From Candidatus Methylomirabilota bacterium (GTDB taxonomy: Bacteria; Methylomirabilota; Methylomirabilia; Rokubacteriales; CSP1-6), in contig DATFYA010000104.1 of NCBI GenBank assembly GCA_035315345.1, forward strand, positions 1 to 64,000: a stretch of 64,000 nt of DNA. The letters run 5' to 3'. Shown in pieces: positions 33,541 through 42,558 of this stretch (position 1 is its first letter; every line of letters starts with the position of its first letter). The notes beneath the pieces are model-generated. The model worked only from the letters and a program-made list of their open reading frames with translations, made no database searches and was not told where the DNA came from. The translations under genes and the position numbers were made by a program.

Positions 33541-33551
33541 TTACCGGGTAC
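33541..33551. promoter_or_regulatory. Putative sigma-54 enhancer site 3 (TTACCGGGTAC), shared
   Basis: The site lies between two divergent sigma-54 promoters, 76 bases from the -24 of P3 and 86 bases from the -24 of P4. One activator site could serve both. Confidence 0.65.
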
Positions 33552-33630
33552 TTCGGTTCAGGGGGTGGCCCGGCCTCGCGACGGCCGAGCGGTTTCGTCG
33601 GTGAATCGCGGCGGAGCGTGGGGGGCGCAG

Positions 33631-33646
33631 TGGCAACGCGATTGCA
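33631..33646 (+). promoter_or_regulatory. Sigma-54 promoter P4 (glycosyltransferase unit)
   Basis: TGGCAACGCGATTGCA matches -24/-12 with exact 10-base spacing. Transcription would start near 33657, almost at the ATG at 33660, giving a nearly leaderless message. Confidence 0.78.
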
Positions 33647-33659
33647 GTTCCCTGGTCTC

Positions 33660-34703
33660 ATGCGAATCGCTCACGTCTCCCCGCTCTACGAGCGTGTGCC
33701 GCCGCGGCTCTACGGCGGCACCGAACGCGTCGTCTATAACCTCGTGGAGGGGCAGGTGCGCCGCGGCCACGAGGTCACCCTGTTCGCCAGCGGCGACTCG
33801 AGCACCAGCGGCACGCTGTCCGCGGTGGTGCCGCGCGCGCTCCGGCTCGACCACGGGCTGGCCGATCCCCTGGCGCCGCACATCGTGCAGATGGCGCAAG
33901 TGTTCGAGCGCGCCGACGAGTTCGACCTGATCCACTGCCACGTCGACTACCTCGCCTTCCCGTTCTCGCGGCTGGTGTCCACTCCCACCGTCCACACCCT
34001 TCACGGCCGGCTGGACGTACCGCACCTGCGCCTGGTGATGAGCCATTTCGACACGGTGCCGCTCGTCTCGATCAGCGACGCGCAGCGCCGGCCCCTCGAG
34101 GACCTCGACCTGGCCTGGGCCGGCACGGTGCACCACGGGTTGCCGCTCGACGGCTATCCGCTCGGAGCCGGACGGGGCGGCTACCTGGCCTTCCTCGGGC
34201 GTCTCTCGCCGGAGAAGCGGCCGGACCTGGCCATCGAGGCCGCCAAGCGCGCCGGCCTGCCGCTGAAGATCGCGGCCAAGGTGGACCCGGTGGACCGCGT
34301 GTACTTCAAGGAGGAGATCGAGCCGATGCTCGCCCATCCGCTGATCGAGTATCTCGGCGAGATCGGCGAGCGCGACAAGGCCGCGTTCCTGGGCAACGCG
34401 GTCGGCCTGCTCTTCCCGATCGACTGGCCGGAGCCGTTCGGGCTGGTGATGATCGAGGCGCTCGCCTGCGGCACCCCGGTGATCGCGCGCCCCTTCGGCT
34501 CGGTGCCCGAGATCATCGTGCCCGGCCGCTCCGGCTTCATCGCGGACTCGGTGGAGGAGATCGCCGAGGCGGCGCGCCATCTCGACCGCATCGACCGCGA
34601 CGCGTGCCGGCGGGAGGTCGAGGCCCGGTTCAGCGTCGAGCGCATGGTCGACGGCTACGAGGCCATCTACCAGACCCTCGAGGCGGGCGCTCGGCTCTCC
34701 TGA
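33660..34703 (+). CDS. GT4-family glycosyltransferase
   Basis: The 347-residue protein starts MRIAHVSPLYERVPPRLYGG, the usual start of this GT4 group (GGTERV just after). It ends with the donor-binding region PEPFGLVMIEALACGTPVIA, GSVPEIIVPGRSGFI, holding the EX7E motif. It is a GT-B fold retaining enzyme using a sugar nucleotide. With the debranching enzyme downstream it may build or modify an alpha-glucan or trehalose-type sugar. It is preceded by P4. Confidence 0.9.
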   Translation: MRIAHVSPLYERVPPRLYGGTERVVYNLVEGQVRRGHEVTLFASGDSSTSGTLSAVVPRALRLDHGLADPLAPHIVQMAQVFERADEFDLIHCHVDYLAFPFSRLVSTPTVHTLHGRLDVPHLRLVMSHFDTVPLVSISDAQRRPLEDLDLAWAGTVHHGLPLDGYPLGAGRGGYLAFLGRLSPEKRPDLAIEAAKRAGLPLKIAAKVDPVDRVYFKEEIEPMLAHPLIEYLGEIGERDKAAFLGNAVGLLFPIDWPEPFGLVMIEALACGTPVIARPFGSVPEIIVPGRSGFIADSVEEIAEAARHLDRIDRDACRREVEARFSVERMVDGYEAIYQTLEAGARLS

Positions 34704-34727
34704 GCGCCGACTCGGCACGACCCCATC

Positions 34728-36875
34728 ATGTCCGAGACCTTCGACGAGGAAGGCGCGCGCGATCCGTACTACATCCGCACCTCGCCGGTCGCCACGGACC
34801 TGCCGCGGCTGGTGGTCAAGTGCGACGACGCCTTCTTCGTCGCGGATCATCACGGCGACTTCCCGGAGCTGCCGGACAGCGAGTTCGGCTTCTACGTGGG
34901 CGGCACCCGCTACCTCCGCAGCCTCGAGCTGTGGGTGCACGGTCAGCGGCCGCTGCCCCTGAACGCGGCGGTGTCGGACGACGGCCGCCAGGTCTCGGTC
35001 GATCTCACCAATCCCGATCTGAGCCACGGCGAGATCGTCGTGCTGAAAGGCCGGCTCCTCCGGCTGGCCCGCCGTCTCACCCTCGCGCCCACCGGGCTCA
35101 GCGAGCTGCTCACCGTCGAGAGCTTCAGCCCGGACCCGCACGAGCTGGTCCTCACCTGGCACTTCGTGGCCGATTTCGTCGACGTGTTCGAGGTGCGCGG
35201 GATGGTGCGCGAGCAGCGCGGCGACCTGCTGCCGCCGACGGTGGAGGGCGCGACGGCCCGCCTCGCCTACCGCGGACTCGATCGGGTGGTGCGCACCACC
35301 ACCCTGACCTTCGATCCGCGGCCGGAGAAGGTGACCGCCGGCTTCGCGCGCCATCGGCTCTTCATCCCCCCCGGGGAGTCGGTCGAGATCCGGCTCACCG
35401 TGGACACCGCGGAGGGAGATGCGCCGGCGGCCGCGCGGTACGCGTCCTCGGCCGCGCGGCACGCGTCCGAGGACGAGGCGGGCCCGCCGGTGCGCGTGGC
35501 CACCGCGAGCGCCAGCTTCGACGAGTGGGTGGCGCGCGCCTGGGCCGACCTGCGCATGCTCACCACCCGGACCTCGTACGGGCGTATCGCCTACGCGGGC
35601 ATCCCGTGGTTCGTGGCTCCGTTCGGCCGCGACAGCCTCATCGCCGCGCTCCAGCACCTGCCGTTCGATCCCGATCTCGCGCGCGGCACGCTGCGCTTCC
35701 TCGCCGCGTACCAGGGGCGCGAGGACGACGAGTTCACCGACCAGAAGCCGGGCAAGATCCTGCACGAGTACCGCCGCGGGGAGATGGCGGCCTGCCGCGA
35801 GATCGTGTTCATCCCCTACTACGGGTCGGTGGACGCGACGCCGCTCTTCCTGATGCTGGTGGCCGAGTACCTGCGCTGGACGGACGACCGCGCCCTGATC
35901 GCCGAGCTGCAGCCGGCGATCGACGCCGCGCTGGGCTGGCTCGAGCGCTCCGAGTACGTGACGTACGCCTCGCGCTCGGCCCGCGGGCTCGTCAACCAGG
36001 GCTGGAAGGATTCCCACGACGCGATCATGCACGAGGACGGCGAGCTCGCCACCGGTCCGATCGCGCTGGTCGAGGTGCAGGGCTACAAGTACGCGGCCCT
36101 GCGCGGGATCGCCGACGTCCTCGACACGCAAGGCCGCGCCGACGACGCCCGGCCTCTCCGCGCCTCCGCGGATCGCCTGCGCGAGAAGTTCCTGCGCGAC
36201 TTCTGGATGGAGGACGAGGGCTATTGCGCCCTCGCCCTCGACGGCGCCGGCGCGCCGTGCCGGGTGATCTCGTCCAATCCCGCGCACGCGCTGTGGACCG
36301 GTCTGCTCCCTCCCGATCGGGCGGAGCCCGTCGCCAAGCGCCTGCTCGGGACCGCGATGTTCTCGGGCTGGGGCGTGCGCACCCTCGGCGTTCGCATGCG
36401 TCGCTACAACCCCATGAGCTATCACGACGGCTCGGTCTGGCCGCACGACACCGCGATCGCGGCGGCGGGCCTGCGACGCTACGGCTTCACCGACGAGTTC
36501 ATGACGCTCGCCACCGGGCTCTTCGAGGCGGCGCAGTACTGCGACGGCCGGCGGCTGCCCGAGCTGTTCTGCGGCTTTCCCCGCGTGCCCGGCTACGGGC
36601 CCACGCCCTACCCGGTGGCCTGCTCGCCCCAGGCCTGGGCCGCCGGCGTCGTGTCCCAGCTGCTGGGCGAGATGCTCGGGCTCGAGCCCGACGCGCCGCA
36701 GAATCGGCTGACGTTCCGCAACCCGGTGCTGCCCGAGTGGCTGCCGTGGGTGGAGGTGCGCGGGCTGCGCGTGGGCCAGTCGCGCCTCGACGTGGTGGTC
36801 ACGCGCGGGCGCGAGGGCGCCGCGGTCGAGGTCCTGGAGCGGCACGGGGGCGCCGAGATCGTGGTGAGGCGCTGA
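34728..36875 (+). CDS. Amylo-alpha-1,6-glucosidase family (glycogen debranching) protein
   Basis: The 715-residue protein has an N-terminal GDE_N-like beta domain (KCDDAFFVADHHGDFPEL, FGFYVGGTRYLRSLEL) and a C-terminal (alpha/alpha)6 barrel. The barrel's family segments include YAGIPWFVAPFGRDSLIAAL, DQKPGKILHEYRRGEMAACR, QGWKDSHDAIMHEDGELATG and NPMSYHDGSVWPHDTAI. It would hydrolyse alpha-1,6-branched or other alpha-glucosides. No signal peptide. It is 24 bases downstream of the GT4 gene. Confidence 0.9.
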   Translation: MSETFDEEGARDPYYIRTSPVATDLPRLVVKCDDAFFVADHHGDFPELPDSEFGFYVGGTRYLRSLELWVHGQRPLPLNAAVSDDGRQVSVDLTNPDLSHGEIVVLKGRLLRLARRLTLAPTGLSELLTVESFSPDPHELVLTWHFVADFVDVFEVRGMVREQRGDLLPPTVEGATARLAYRGLDRVVRTTTLTFDPRPEKVTAGFARHRLFIPPGESVEIRLTVDTAEGDAPAAARYASSAARHASEDEAGPPVRVATASASFDEWVARAWADLRMLTTRTSYGRIAYAGIPWFVAPFGRDSLIAALQHLPFDPDLARGTLRFLAAYQGREDDEFTDQKPGKILHEYRRGEMAACREIVFIPYYGSVDATPLFLMLVAEYLRWTDDRALIAELQPAIDAALGWLERSEYVTYASRSARGLVNQGWKDSHDAIMHEDGELATGPIALVEVQGYKYAALRGIADVLDTQGRADDARPLRASADRLREKFLRDFWMEDEGYCALALDGAGAPCRVISSNPAHALWTGLLPPDRAEPVAKRLLGTAMFSGWGVRTLGVRMRRYNPMSYHDGSVWPHDTAIAAAGLRRYGFTDEFMTLATGLFEAAQYCDGRRLPELFCGFPRVPGYGPTPYPVACSPQAWAAGVVSQLLGEMLGLEPDAPQNRLTFRNPVLPEWLPWVEVRGLRVGQSRLDVVVTRGREGAAVEVLERHGGAEIVVRR

Positions 36876-36877
36876 CC

Positions 36878-37672
36878 GTGCGGAGGCGCGCGCCGCTCGG
36901 CCTGATCGCGGCGCTGCTGGTCGTCCTCGGGGCGGCGCCGTCGGCGGCGGCGCCGATCGCGGTCCGCCACGCCGAGGGCGTGACCCACGGCTTCCTGGTG
37001 GTCCGCTCGCCGGCCGGCGACGTCATCGCCGAGGGCGATCTGCTGCAGGTCATCCGCCCCGAGGGGGTGGAGTCACGCCTGGTGTTCCGCTTCCGCGACG
37101 GCTCGACCTACGAGGAGACGGCGCTGTTCTCGCAGCAGCGGGTCTTCACCTTGCTCGGCTACAAGCTCCGCCAGAAGGGCCCGAGCTTTCCCATGGAGAT
37201 GGACGTCTCGCTGAGCCGCGCGGGGGAGAAGGGCCGCTACCAGGTGCGCTCGCGCCAGGAGCGCGAGGACGAGACGCAGGCGAGCGGGGAGGTCGACCTG
37301 CCCGCCGACGTCTACAGCGGCATGCTCACCATGCTCGTCAAGAACGTCGCCAAGGGGACCACCGAGACCGTGCAGGTGCTCGCCTTCACCCCGAAGCCGG
37401 TCCTGGTCCTGGTCGAGATCGCGCCGGTCGGCGAGGAGCCCGTCATGGCGGGCGAGCGCCGCGTCACCGCCACCCACTACGTGCTGACGCCGAAGCTCGG
37501 CCTGGTGCGCGGCACCATCGCCCGGATCATCGGCAAGAATCCCCCGCCCTACCACTGCTGGATCGTCACCGGCGACGTACCCGCCTTCGTGAACATCGAC
37601 GGGCCGCTCTACGGCGGTGGCCCCATCTGGCGGGTCGAGACGGTCAGCCCGCGCCCGCCCGCGCGCCGCTGA
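36878..37672 (+). CDS. Secreted protein of unknown function
   Basis: The 264-residue protein has a signal peptide (GLIAALLVVLGAAPSAAA). The mature part is beta-rich, with VTHGFLVVRSPAGDVIAEGD, FRFRDGSTYEETALFSQQRV and WIVTGDVPAFVNIDGPLYGG; it resembles uncharacterised periplasmic proteins. It starts at a GTG 2 bases after the glucosidase stop, so it belongs to the same sigma-54-preceded unit. It converges on the histidine kinase gene. Confidence 0.75.
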   Translation: MRRRAPLGLIAALLVVLGAAPSAAAPIAVRHAEGVTHGFLVVRSPAGDVIAEGDLLQVIRPEGVESRLVFRFRDGSTYEETALFSQQRVFTLLGYKLRQKGPSFPMEMDVSLSRAGEKGRYQVRSRQEREDETQASGEVDLPADVYSGMLTMLVKNVAKGTTETVQVLAFTPKPVLVLVEIAPVGEEPVMAGERRVTATHYVLTPKLGLVRGTIARIIGKNPPPYHCWIVTGDVPAFVNIDGPLYGGGPIWRVETVSPRPPARR

Positions 37673-37690
37673 TCACGCATTCCCGTCGGG

Positions 37691-40600
37691 TCAGACGGCG
37701 CCGCGACGGCCGCCGGCCAGCGCGGCGGCGGTCTCGATGAGGCGGGCGGGATCCACCGGCTTGGACAGGTGCGCGTCGAAGCCGGCGGTGTGCGCGCGCC
37801 GCGCGTCCTCGTCGCTGGCGTAGGCGGTCAAGGCGATCGCGGGGGTCCGGCAGCCGAGGCTCTCCTCCATCGCGCGGAGCCGGCGCACCATCACGTAGCC
37901 GTCCTCGATCGGCATGCCGATGTCGCTGATCAGCACGTCGGGCCGCTCGTCGCGCAGCGCGTCCAGGGCCTGGGCCGCCGAGTCGGCGGTGCGCACGTGC
38001 GCGCCGCCGCGCTCGAGCATGAACCGCATGACCTCGCGGGCGTCGGCCTCGTCGTCGACCACCAGGATCCGCAGGCCGGAGAGGCTACCGTCCACCGGAG
38101 CGTCGGTGTGCACCGCGACCGGCCGCTCCACCGGCGCGCGGGCGGCCACCGCCACCGGCAGGCGCACGATGAAGGTCGCGCCCTGGCCCTCACCGTCGCT
38201 CTCCACCACCACGCTGCCACCGTGCAGCTCGACCAGGTGCCGCACGATCGCCAGCCCGAGCCCGAGCCCGCCGTACCCGCGATTCGTGCTGCTCTCGGCC
38301 TGGCGGAACCGCTCGAAGACGTGCGGCAGGAACTCGCGCTTGATGCCCACCCCGGTGTCGGCCACCGTGATCAGCACGTCGGAGTTCCGGGCCATCAGGC
38401 CCACCGTCACCCGGCCCCCGCGCGGGGTGAACTTGATCGCGTTGGAGAGCAGGTTCCAGAGCACCTGCTGCATCCGGTCGGGATCGCCGAGCACCGCCGC
38501 CACCTCCGGATCGATCCGCGTGTCGAGGCTCACGCCCTTGGCGAGCGCGGCCGCCTCCACCGCCTCCATCGCGGCCCGGATCACCCCGGGCAGCCGCACC
38601 GGTCGCGCCTGCAGGCGGAGCTTGCCGGTGACGATGCGGGAGACGTCGAGCAGATCCTCGATGAGCTGGCCGAGGGTCTTGGTGGACCGCTCGATGGCGT
38701 CGAGGGCGCGCTCCGCGCTGGCCGGATCGAGATTCGGCGACCGCAGGAGGTACGCCCAGTTGAGCAGGGGCTGGAGCGGGCTGCGCAGCTCGTGCGACAG
38801 GGTCGCGAGGAACTCGTCCTTCATGCGGCTCGCCCCCTCGGCCTCCGCGCGCATCTGGTGCTCGTGGGCGAGCATCTGCATGTTGTGGATCGCGATCGAG
38901 ACGTACTCGGCGAGCTGGCGGAGGATGGTCTCGCTGCGATCGGTGAACGGCCGCGGGGTGCGGCGGTGCACGTAGAGCAGCCCCTCCACCCGGCCGTCCA
39001 CCATGATCGGCACGATCATGGTCGCCACCAGGCCCTCGGTCTCGATCATCGCCGCGTCCTCGACGCTGCGCGGGTCCCTGGCCATGTTCTCGCTGCGGAA
39101 CGATTCGCCCGACTCGAGCACGAGCCCGCCCGCGCCCTTGCCCGGGTCGACGACCATCCGCTCCGGCGCACCGCGGTATTCACCGGCCCGGTGGCGCATC
39201 ACCATGGCTCCGCTCTCCGGCTCGCGCAGGGCCACGCCCGTCAGGTCACAGCCGCACAGCTCCTTGGCTCCGTCCACCACGCGCTGGAGCACGGTGGACA
39301 CGTCGCTGGCCGCGTTGATCGAGCGGGCCAGCTCGGCGAGCACCTCGGCCTCGCGGCGGCGGCGGCCCGCCTCGACGAAGAGGGCCGCGTTGTCCACCGC
39401 GACGGTCGACTGGATCGCCAGGCTCTCGAGGGCGGCCAGGTCGTCGAGGGTGAACGGCGCGCCGTCCGCCCCGCGGACCACCACGATCACCCCGAGCACG
39501 CGCTCGCGGCTGGTGAGCGGCTGGGCCATCGCGTGATGCACGCCCATCTCCACTACGGGGCGGAGCGCGTAGCTGGACCGCGGATAGTCGTTGGCCAGGA
39601 GCCCCCGGCGCGCCGCCGCGCAGCTCGCCACCAGCCCGCCCTCCAGGGGAAACGGGGCCTGGCTCGCCGGCTCGGTCCGGCTCCACGCGCGATGGTCCGG
39701 GGCCTGGCTCTCCTCGTCGACCAGATACGCGAAGGCCTGCCCGCCGAACAGGCGGCCCGCGCGCTGGACGATCGTGGCGAGCAGCCGATCGAGGTCCAGC
39801 TCCGCGCTCACATCGCGCTGGACCGCGGACAGGCTCTCGAGCTGCTCGCGGCGCGACGTCTCCAGCGCGAACAGCCGCGCGTTCTCCAGGGCGATGGCGG
39901 CCTGATTGCCGAAGTCCTGCAGCCGCCGGATCTCCTCCTCACGGAAGGTGCGCCCGGTGACGTCGCCCACCGCGAGCACCCCGGTGATGCGGCCGCCGAT
40001 CCGCAGCGGCACCGCCAGCACCGAGCCGTGCCCGGCGCGCTGGATCCGCTCGCGCATCTCCGGCCCGAGGGTGAGGCGCGGATCGGCCAGGATGTCCGGG
40101 CTCGCCACCGCGGCCCCTTCGCGCACCGCGAGACCGGCGACCGACTCGTCGCCGGAGATGCTGGTGCCGGGCGCGAAGGAGTCGCCGGAGCCGGTGGCCG
40201 CCACCGCCACCAGTCGACCGGAGGACTCGCGCTCCCACAGCACCGCCAGCCTTCCGCCCAGCAATGCGCGGATGTTCTCGACGATGTAGCGGCCGACGCC
40301 CTCGACGTCGAGCGACTGCACGAGAGCCTGGCCCACCGCGGAGAGCGCGTCCGCGTCGCGGCGCGCCGCCTGCTCGCTCGCCACGACCTGGGCCTGCTCG
40401 CGCTCGATGGCACGCCGGTCGGTGAGATCGCGCAGGACCAGCACCGCGCCGATGGTCTCGCCGTCGTGGTGGCGCACCGGAGCGACGCTGCCGTCCACGA
40501 GTCGGTCCTGCCCGTCGGGGCGGCGCAGCACCGTGCCCGCGGGCAGCGCGACGACCGTGTTCTCGCGGACGACCCGCCGCATCGGACTCGCCACCGGCTC

Positions 40601-41107
40601 GCGCGTCTGCTCGTCCAGCAGCGAGACCACGTCGGCCAGCGCCCGCCCGCGGACCGCCGCCTCCGCGCAGGCGGTCAGACGCTGCGCCGCCGAGTTCATG
40701 AACGTGACGCGGCCGGCCCGATCGGTCACGATGACGCCGTCGCCGATGCTGGCCAGGGTGACCGCCAGCTCCTCGCGCTGATCCCGCACCCGCTCGTCGG
40801 CGCGTCGCTGACCCGCGGCCAGCATCGCGACCGCGACCGCCACCACCGCGAAGAGCAGCACCCGCACGATGTCGTCCTGGTACGGCGGCTCGAAGAAGGC
40901 CGACTGGCCCGCCGCGGCCACCGCAGTGGCGACGAGGCCCGGACCGAGTCCCCCGTACCAGGCGCCGAGCACCACCGCGGCGAGGAGGAGGAACAGCTGG
41001 GAGCGCTCGGCCAGCGGCAGGACGTACAAGGTGATGGTGAGGGCGATGGCGACCGCCAGGACGGCGGCGCCGTACGACCAGACAGCCTTCGATCGTGAAG
41101 TCGGCAC
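37691..41107 (-). CDS. Hybrid sensor histidine kinase with PAS, GAF and receiver domains
   Basis: This 1138-residue protein has an N-terminal DUF4118-like membrane block (to about residue 95) and a PAS domain (TLASIGDGVIVTDRAGRVTF). Three GAF domains lie at about 260-420, 430-600 and 610-770. HisKA follows with the phospho-His in FLATLSHELRSPLQPLLNW, then the HATPase domain (LWNLLSNAIKFTPRGG, ADTGVGIKREF, GGLGLGLAIVRHLV). The C-terminal receiver has its phospho-Asp in VLISDIGMPIEDGY. There is no DNA-binding domain, so it must signal to another protein. The start GTG at 41107 is the first usual codon downstream of the P5 transcript start. The frame also stays open further upstream but would precede the promoter. 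Confidence 0.9.
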   Translation of the reverse strand: MPTSRSKAVWSYGAAVLAVAIALTITLYVLPLAERSQLFLLLAAVVLGAWYGGLGPGLVATAVAAAGQSAFFEPPYQDDIVRVLLFAVVAVAVAMLAAGQRRADERVRDQREELAVTLASIGDGVIVTDRAGRVTFMNSAAQRLTACAEAAVRGRALADVVSLLDEQTREPVASPMRRVVRENTVVALPAGTVLRRPDGQDRLVDGSVAPVRHHDGETIGAVLVLRDLTDRRAIEREQAQVVASEQAARRDADALSAVGQALVQSLDVEGVGRYIVENIRALLGGRLAVLWERESSGRLVAVAATGSGDSFAPGTSISGDESVAGLAVREGAAVASPDILADPRLTLGPEMRERIQRAGHGSVLAVPLRIGGRITGVLAVGDVTGRTFREEEIRRLQDFGNQAAIALENARLFALETSRREQLESLSAVQRDVSAELDLDRLLATIVQRAGRLFGGQAFAYLVDEESQAPDHRAWSRTEPASQAPFPLEGGLVASCAAARRGLLANDYPRSSYALRPVVEMGVHHAMAQPLTSRERVLGVIVVVRGADGAPFTLDDLAALESLAIQSTVAVDNAALFVEAGRRRREAEVLAELARSINAASDVSTVLQRVVDGAKELCGCDLTGVALREPESGAMVMRHRAGEYRGAPERMVVDPGKGAGGLVLESGESFRSENMARDPRSVEDAAMIETEGLVATMIVPIMVDGRVEGLLYVHRRTPRPFTDRSETILRQLAEYVSIAIHNMQMLAHEHQMRAEAEGASRMKDEFLATLSHELRSPLQPLLNWAYLLRSPNLDPASAERALDAIERSTKTLGQLIEDLLDVSRIVTGKLRLQARPVRLPGVIRAAMEAVEAAALAKGVSLDTRIDPEVAAVLGDPDRMQQVLWNLLSNAIKFTPRGGRVTVGLMARNSDVLITVADTGVGIKREFLPHVFERFRQAESSTNRGYGGLGLGLAIVRHLVELHGGSVVVESDGEGQGATFIVRLPVAVAARAPVERPVAVHTDAPVDGSLSGLRILVVDDEADAREVMRFMLERGGAHVRTADSAAQALDALRDERPDVLISDIGMPIEDGYVMVRRLRAMEESLGCRTPAIALTAYASDEDARRAHTAGFDAHLSKPVDPARLIETAAALAGGRRGAV

Positions 41108-41144
41108 GTGCGGTGGGCGTATGATGCCCGGAGGATCGCTCAAG

Positions 41145-41160
41145 AGCAATGCGCATGCCG
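41145..41160 (-). promoter_or_regulatory. Sigma-54 promoter P5 (histidine kinase)
   Basis: Read leftwards, CGGCATGCGCATTGCT has GG and GC exactly 10 bases apart and TTGC at -12. The expected start is about 27 bases before the GTG. Confidence 0.7.
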
Positions 41161-41243
41161 GGCGCTTTCGACACGGGGATTCGCGGGGATTCGGGCTGGT
41201 TTGCGCCGCGAGGACCGCGCGGGACGGCCACGGCTGGTCGTTC

Positions 41244-41254
41244 TGACCCGGTAA
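41244..41254. promoter_or_regulatory. Putative sigma-54 enhancer site 4 (TGACCCGGTAA)
   Basis: It lies 91 bases from the -24 of P5, upstream of the histidine kinase. It is also upstream of the small plus-strand gene at 41273, for which no sigma-54 promoter is seen. Confidence 0.6.
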
Positions 41255-41272
41255 CCGCTTCCGCGTCCAGAC

Positions 41273-41392
41273 GTGTGGACCGCCGTGCGTGATCTCGTCT
41301 GGCTCGTGGTCGCGGTGGTGGCCGGGGCACTGGCGGTCGTGGGCTGGGTGGCCCGGGAGCGCTGGGTGATGAAGCGCCGCCGGCGGCGCTGA
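41273..41392 (+). CDS. Small single-helix membrane protein
   Basis: A GTG at 41273 (or 41285) opens a frame of 39 (or 35) residues. It reads DLVWLVVAVVAGALAVVGWV, a membrane helix, followed by ARERWVMKRRRRR. Positive-inside topology is clear. No clear ribosome site. It is too short to assign a family. Confidence 0.4.
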   Translation: MWTAVRDLVWLVVAVVAGALAVVGWVARERWVMKRRRRR

Positions 41393-41498
41393 GACCTGGG
41401 GCGACGGCGGAGCCCCGCGACGCCGCTTGCGCCTTGCGCGGCGCGGCGTGCGCCGGTAGCCTACCCGCGGCCACCAGGACACACGCCAAGGAGACCGC

Positions 41499-42542
41499 AT
41501 GGGGAGCGACACGACGCGAATCGGCATCATCGGAGCGGGCGCCATCGGCTGTGTGGTGGGCGGATTGCTCGCGCGGGCCGGCCACGATGTGACCCTGGTT
41601 GATCCGTGGCCCGAGCACGTGGAGCAGATCAAGACGGCGGGGCTCCGGCTCTCCGGCAGCTGCGGCGAGCATCTGGTGCCGATGCCCGCGCTCCACCTGC
41701 ACGAGCTGGCCACGGTGCGCGAGCCGTTCGAGGTCGTCCTCGTGGCGGTGAAGTCGTACGACACCGAGTGGGCCACCCAGATCGCGGTGGATCACCTGCG
41801 ACGACCCGACGGCGTGGTGGTGGATTTCCAGAACGGCATCAACGATCATCGCGTGGCCGCGGTGGCCGGCCGCGACCGCACGCTCGGCTGCGTGATCCTG
41901 ATCAGCGCCGGCATGTACGAGCCGGCTCACGCCATCCGCACCGATCGGGGCAGCGCCGCCTTCAAGATCGGCGAGCACGACGGCCGCGACACGCCGCGGG
42001 CCCGGCGCATCGCCGCGCTCATGAGCGAGGTCGCGCCGGCGGTGGTGACGACCAACCTCTGGGGCGAGCGCTGGTCCAAGCTCGCGCTCAACTGCATGCT
42101 CAACCCGCTCGCCGGGCTCAGCGGCCTCGGCACCGCCGAGGTCCGCTCCGAGCCGCTGACCCGGCGGCTGGCCGCGCACCTCGGAGCCGAGGTGGTGCGG
42201 GTGGGCCACGCGCTCGGGCACCGCATCGAGCCCATCCTGGGCATCGCGGTCGAGCGCTTCGCGGCGGCGACCGACTCCGGCGCCATCGACATCCTGGGCA
42301 AGGACATCGCGGCCGACGCGATGAGCCGGACCGGCGGCCGGCCCTCGATGCTCCAGGACGTGATGAAGGGCCGGCGCACCGAGATCGACTACCTGAACGG
42401 CCTCGTCGCCGCGGAGGGCCGCGGAGCCGGCGTGCCCACCCCGTTCAACGACGCGGTGGTGGCCGCCTTCCACGCGCACGCGGTGGGCGCGCTGCGGCCC
42501 GATCTCCGCAACCTCGACCCGCTGGTCCGCCTGCTGCCCTAG
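41499..42542 (+). CDS. Ketopantoate reductase family protein (ApbA/PanE-like)
   Basis: The 347-residue protein has an N-terminal Rossmann motif, IGIIGAGAIGCVVGGLLARAG. It also has VVLVAVKSYDTEWATQ, the conserved NGIND (for NGLG), and GERWSKLALNCMLNPLAGLS with the catalytic Lys in the C-terminal domain. RRTEIDYLNGLVAAEGRGAG is the usual end of the fold. Members reduce 2-dehydropantoate or related 2-oxo acids with NADPH. It is not next to pantothenate genes, so a paralogous role is possible. Confidence 0.88.
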   Translation: MGSDTTRIGIIGAGAIGCVVGGLLARAGHDVTLVDPWPEHVEQIKTAGLRLSGSCGEHLVPMPALHLHELATVREPFEVVLVAVKSYDTEWATQIAVDHLRRPDGVVVDFQNGINDHRVAAVAGRDRTLGCVILISAGMYEPAHAIRTDRGSAAFKIGEHDGRDTPRARRIAALMSEVAPAVVTTNLWGERWSKLALNCMLNPLAGLSGLGTAEVRSEPLTRRLAAHLGAEVVRVGHALGHRIEPILGIAVERFAAATDSGAIDILGKDIAADAMSRTGGRPSMLQDVMKGRRTEIDYLNGLVAAEGRGAGVPTPFNDAVVAAFHAHAVGALRPDLRNLDPLVRLLP

Positions 42543-42558
42543 CGCCGCGCGCGACCGC

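Noticed and set aside
33558-41098. Very long open frames antisense to the glucosidase (33558-36845, minus) and histidine kinase (37769-41098, plus) genes
   Set aside because: They are mirror images of high-GC coding genes, rich in Arg, Gly, Ala and His, and lack any recognisable domain. Real genes with clear motifs occupy the other strand.
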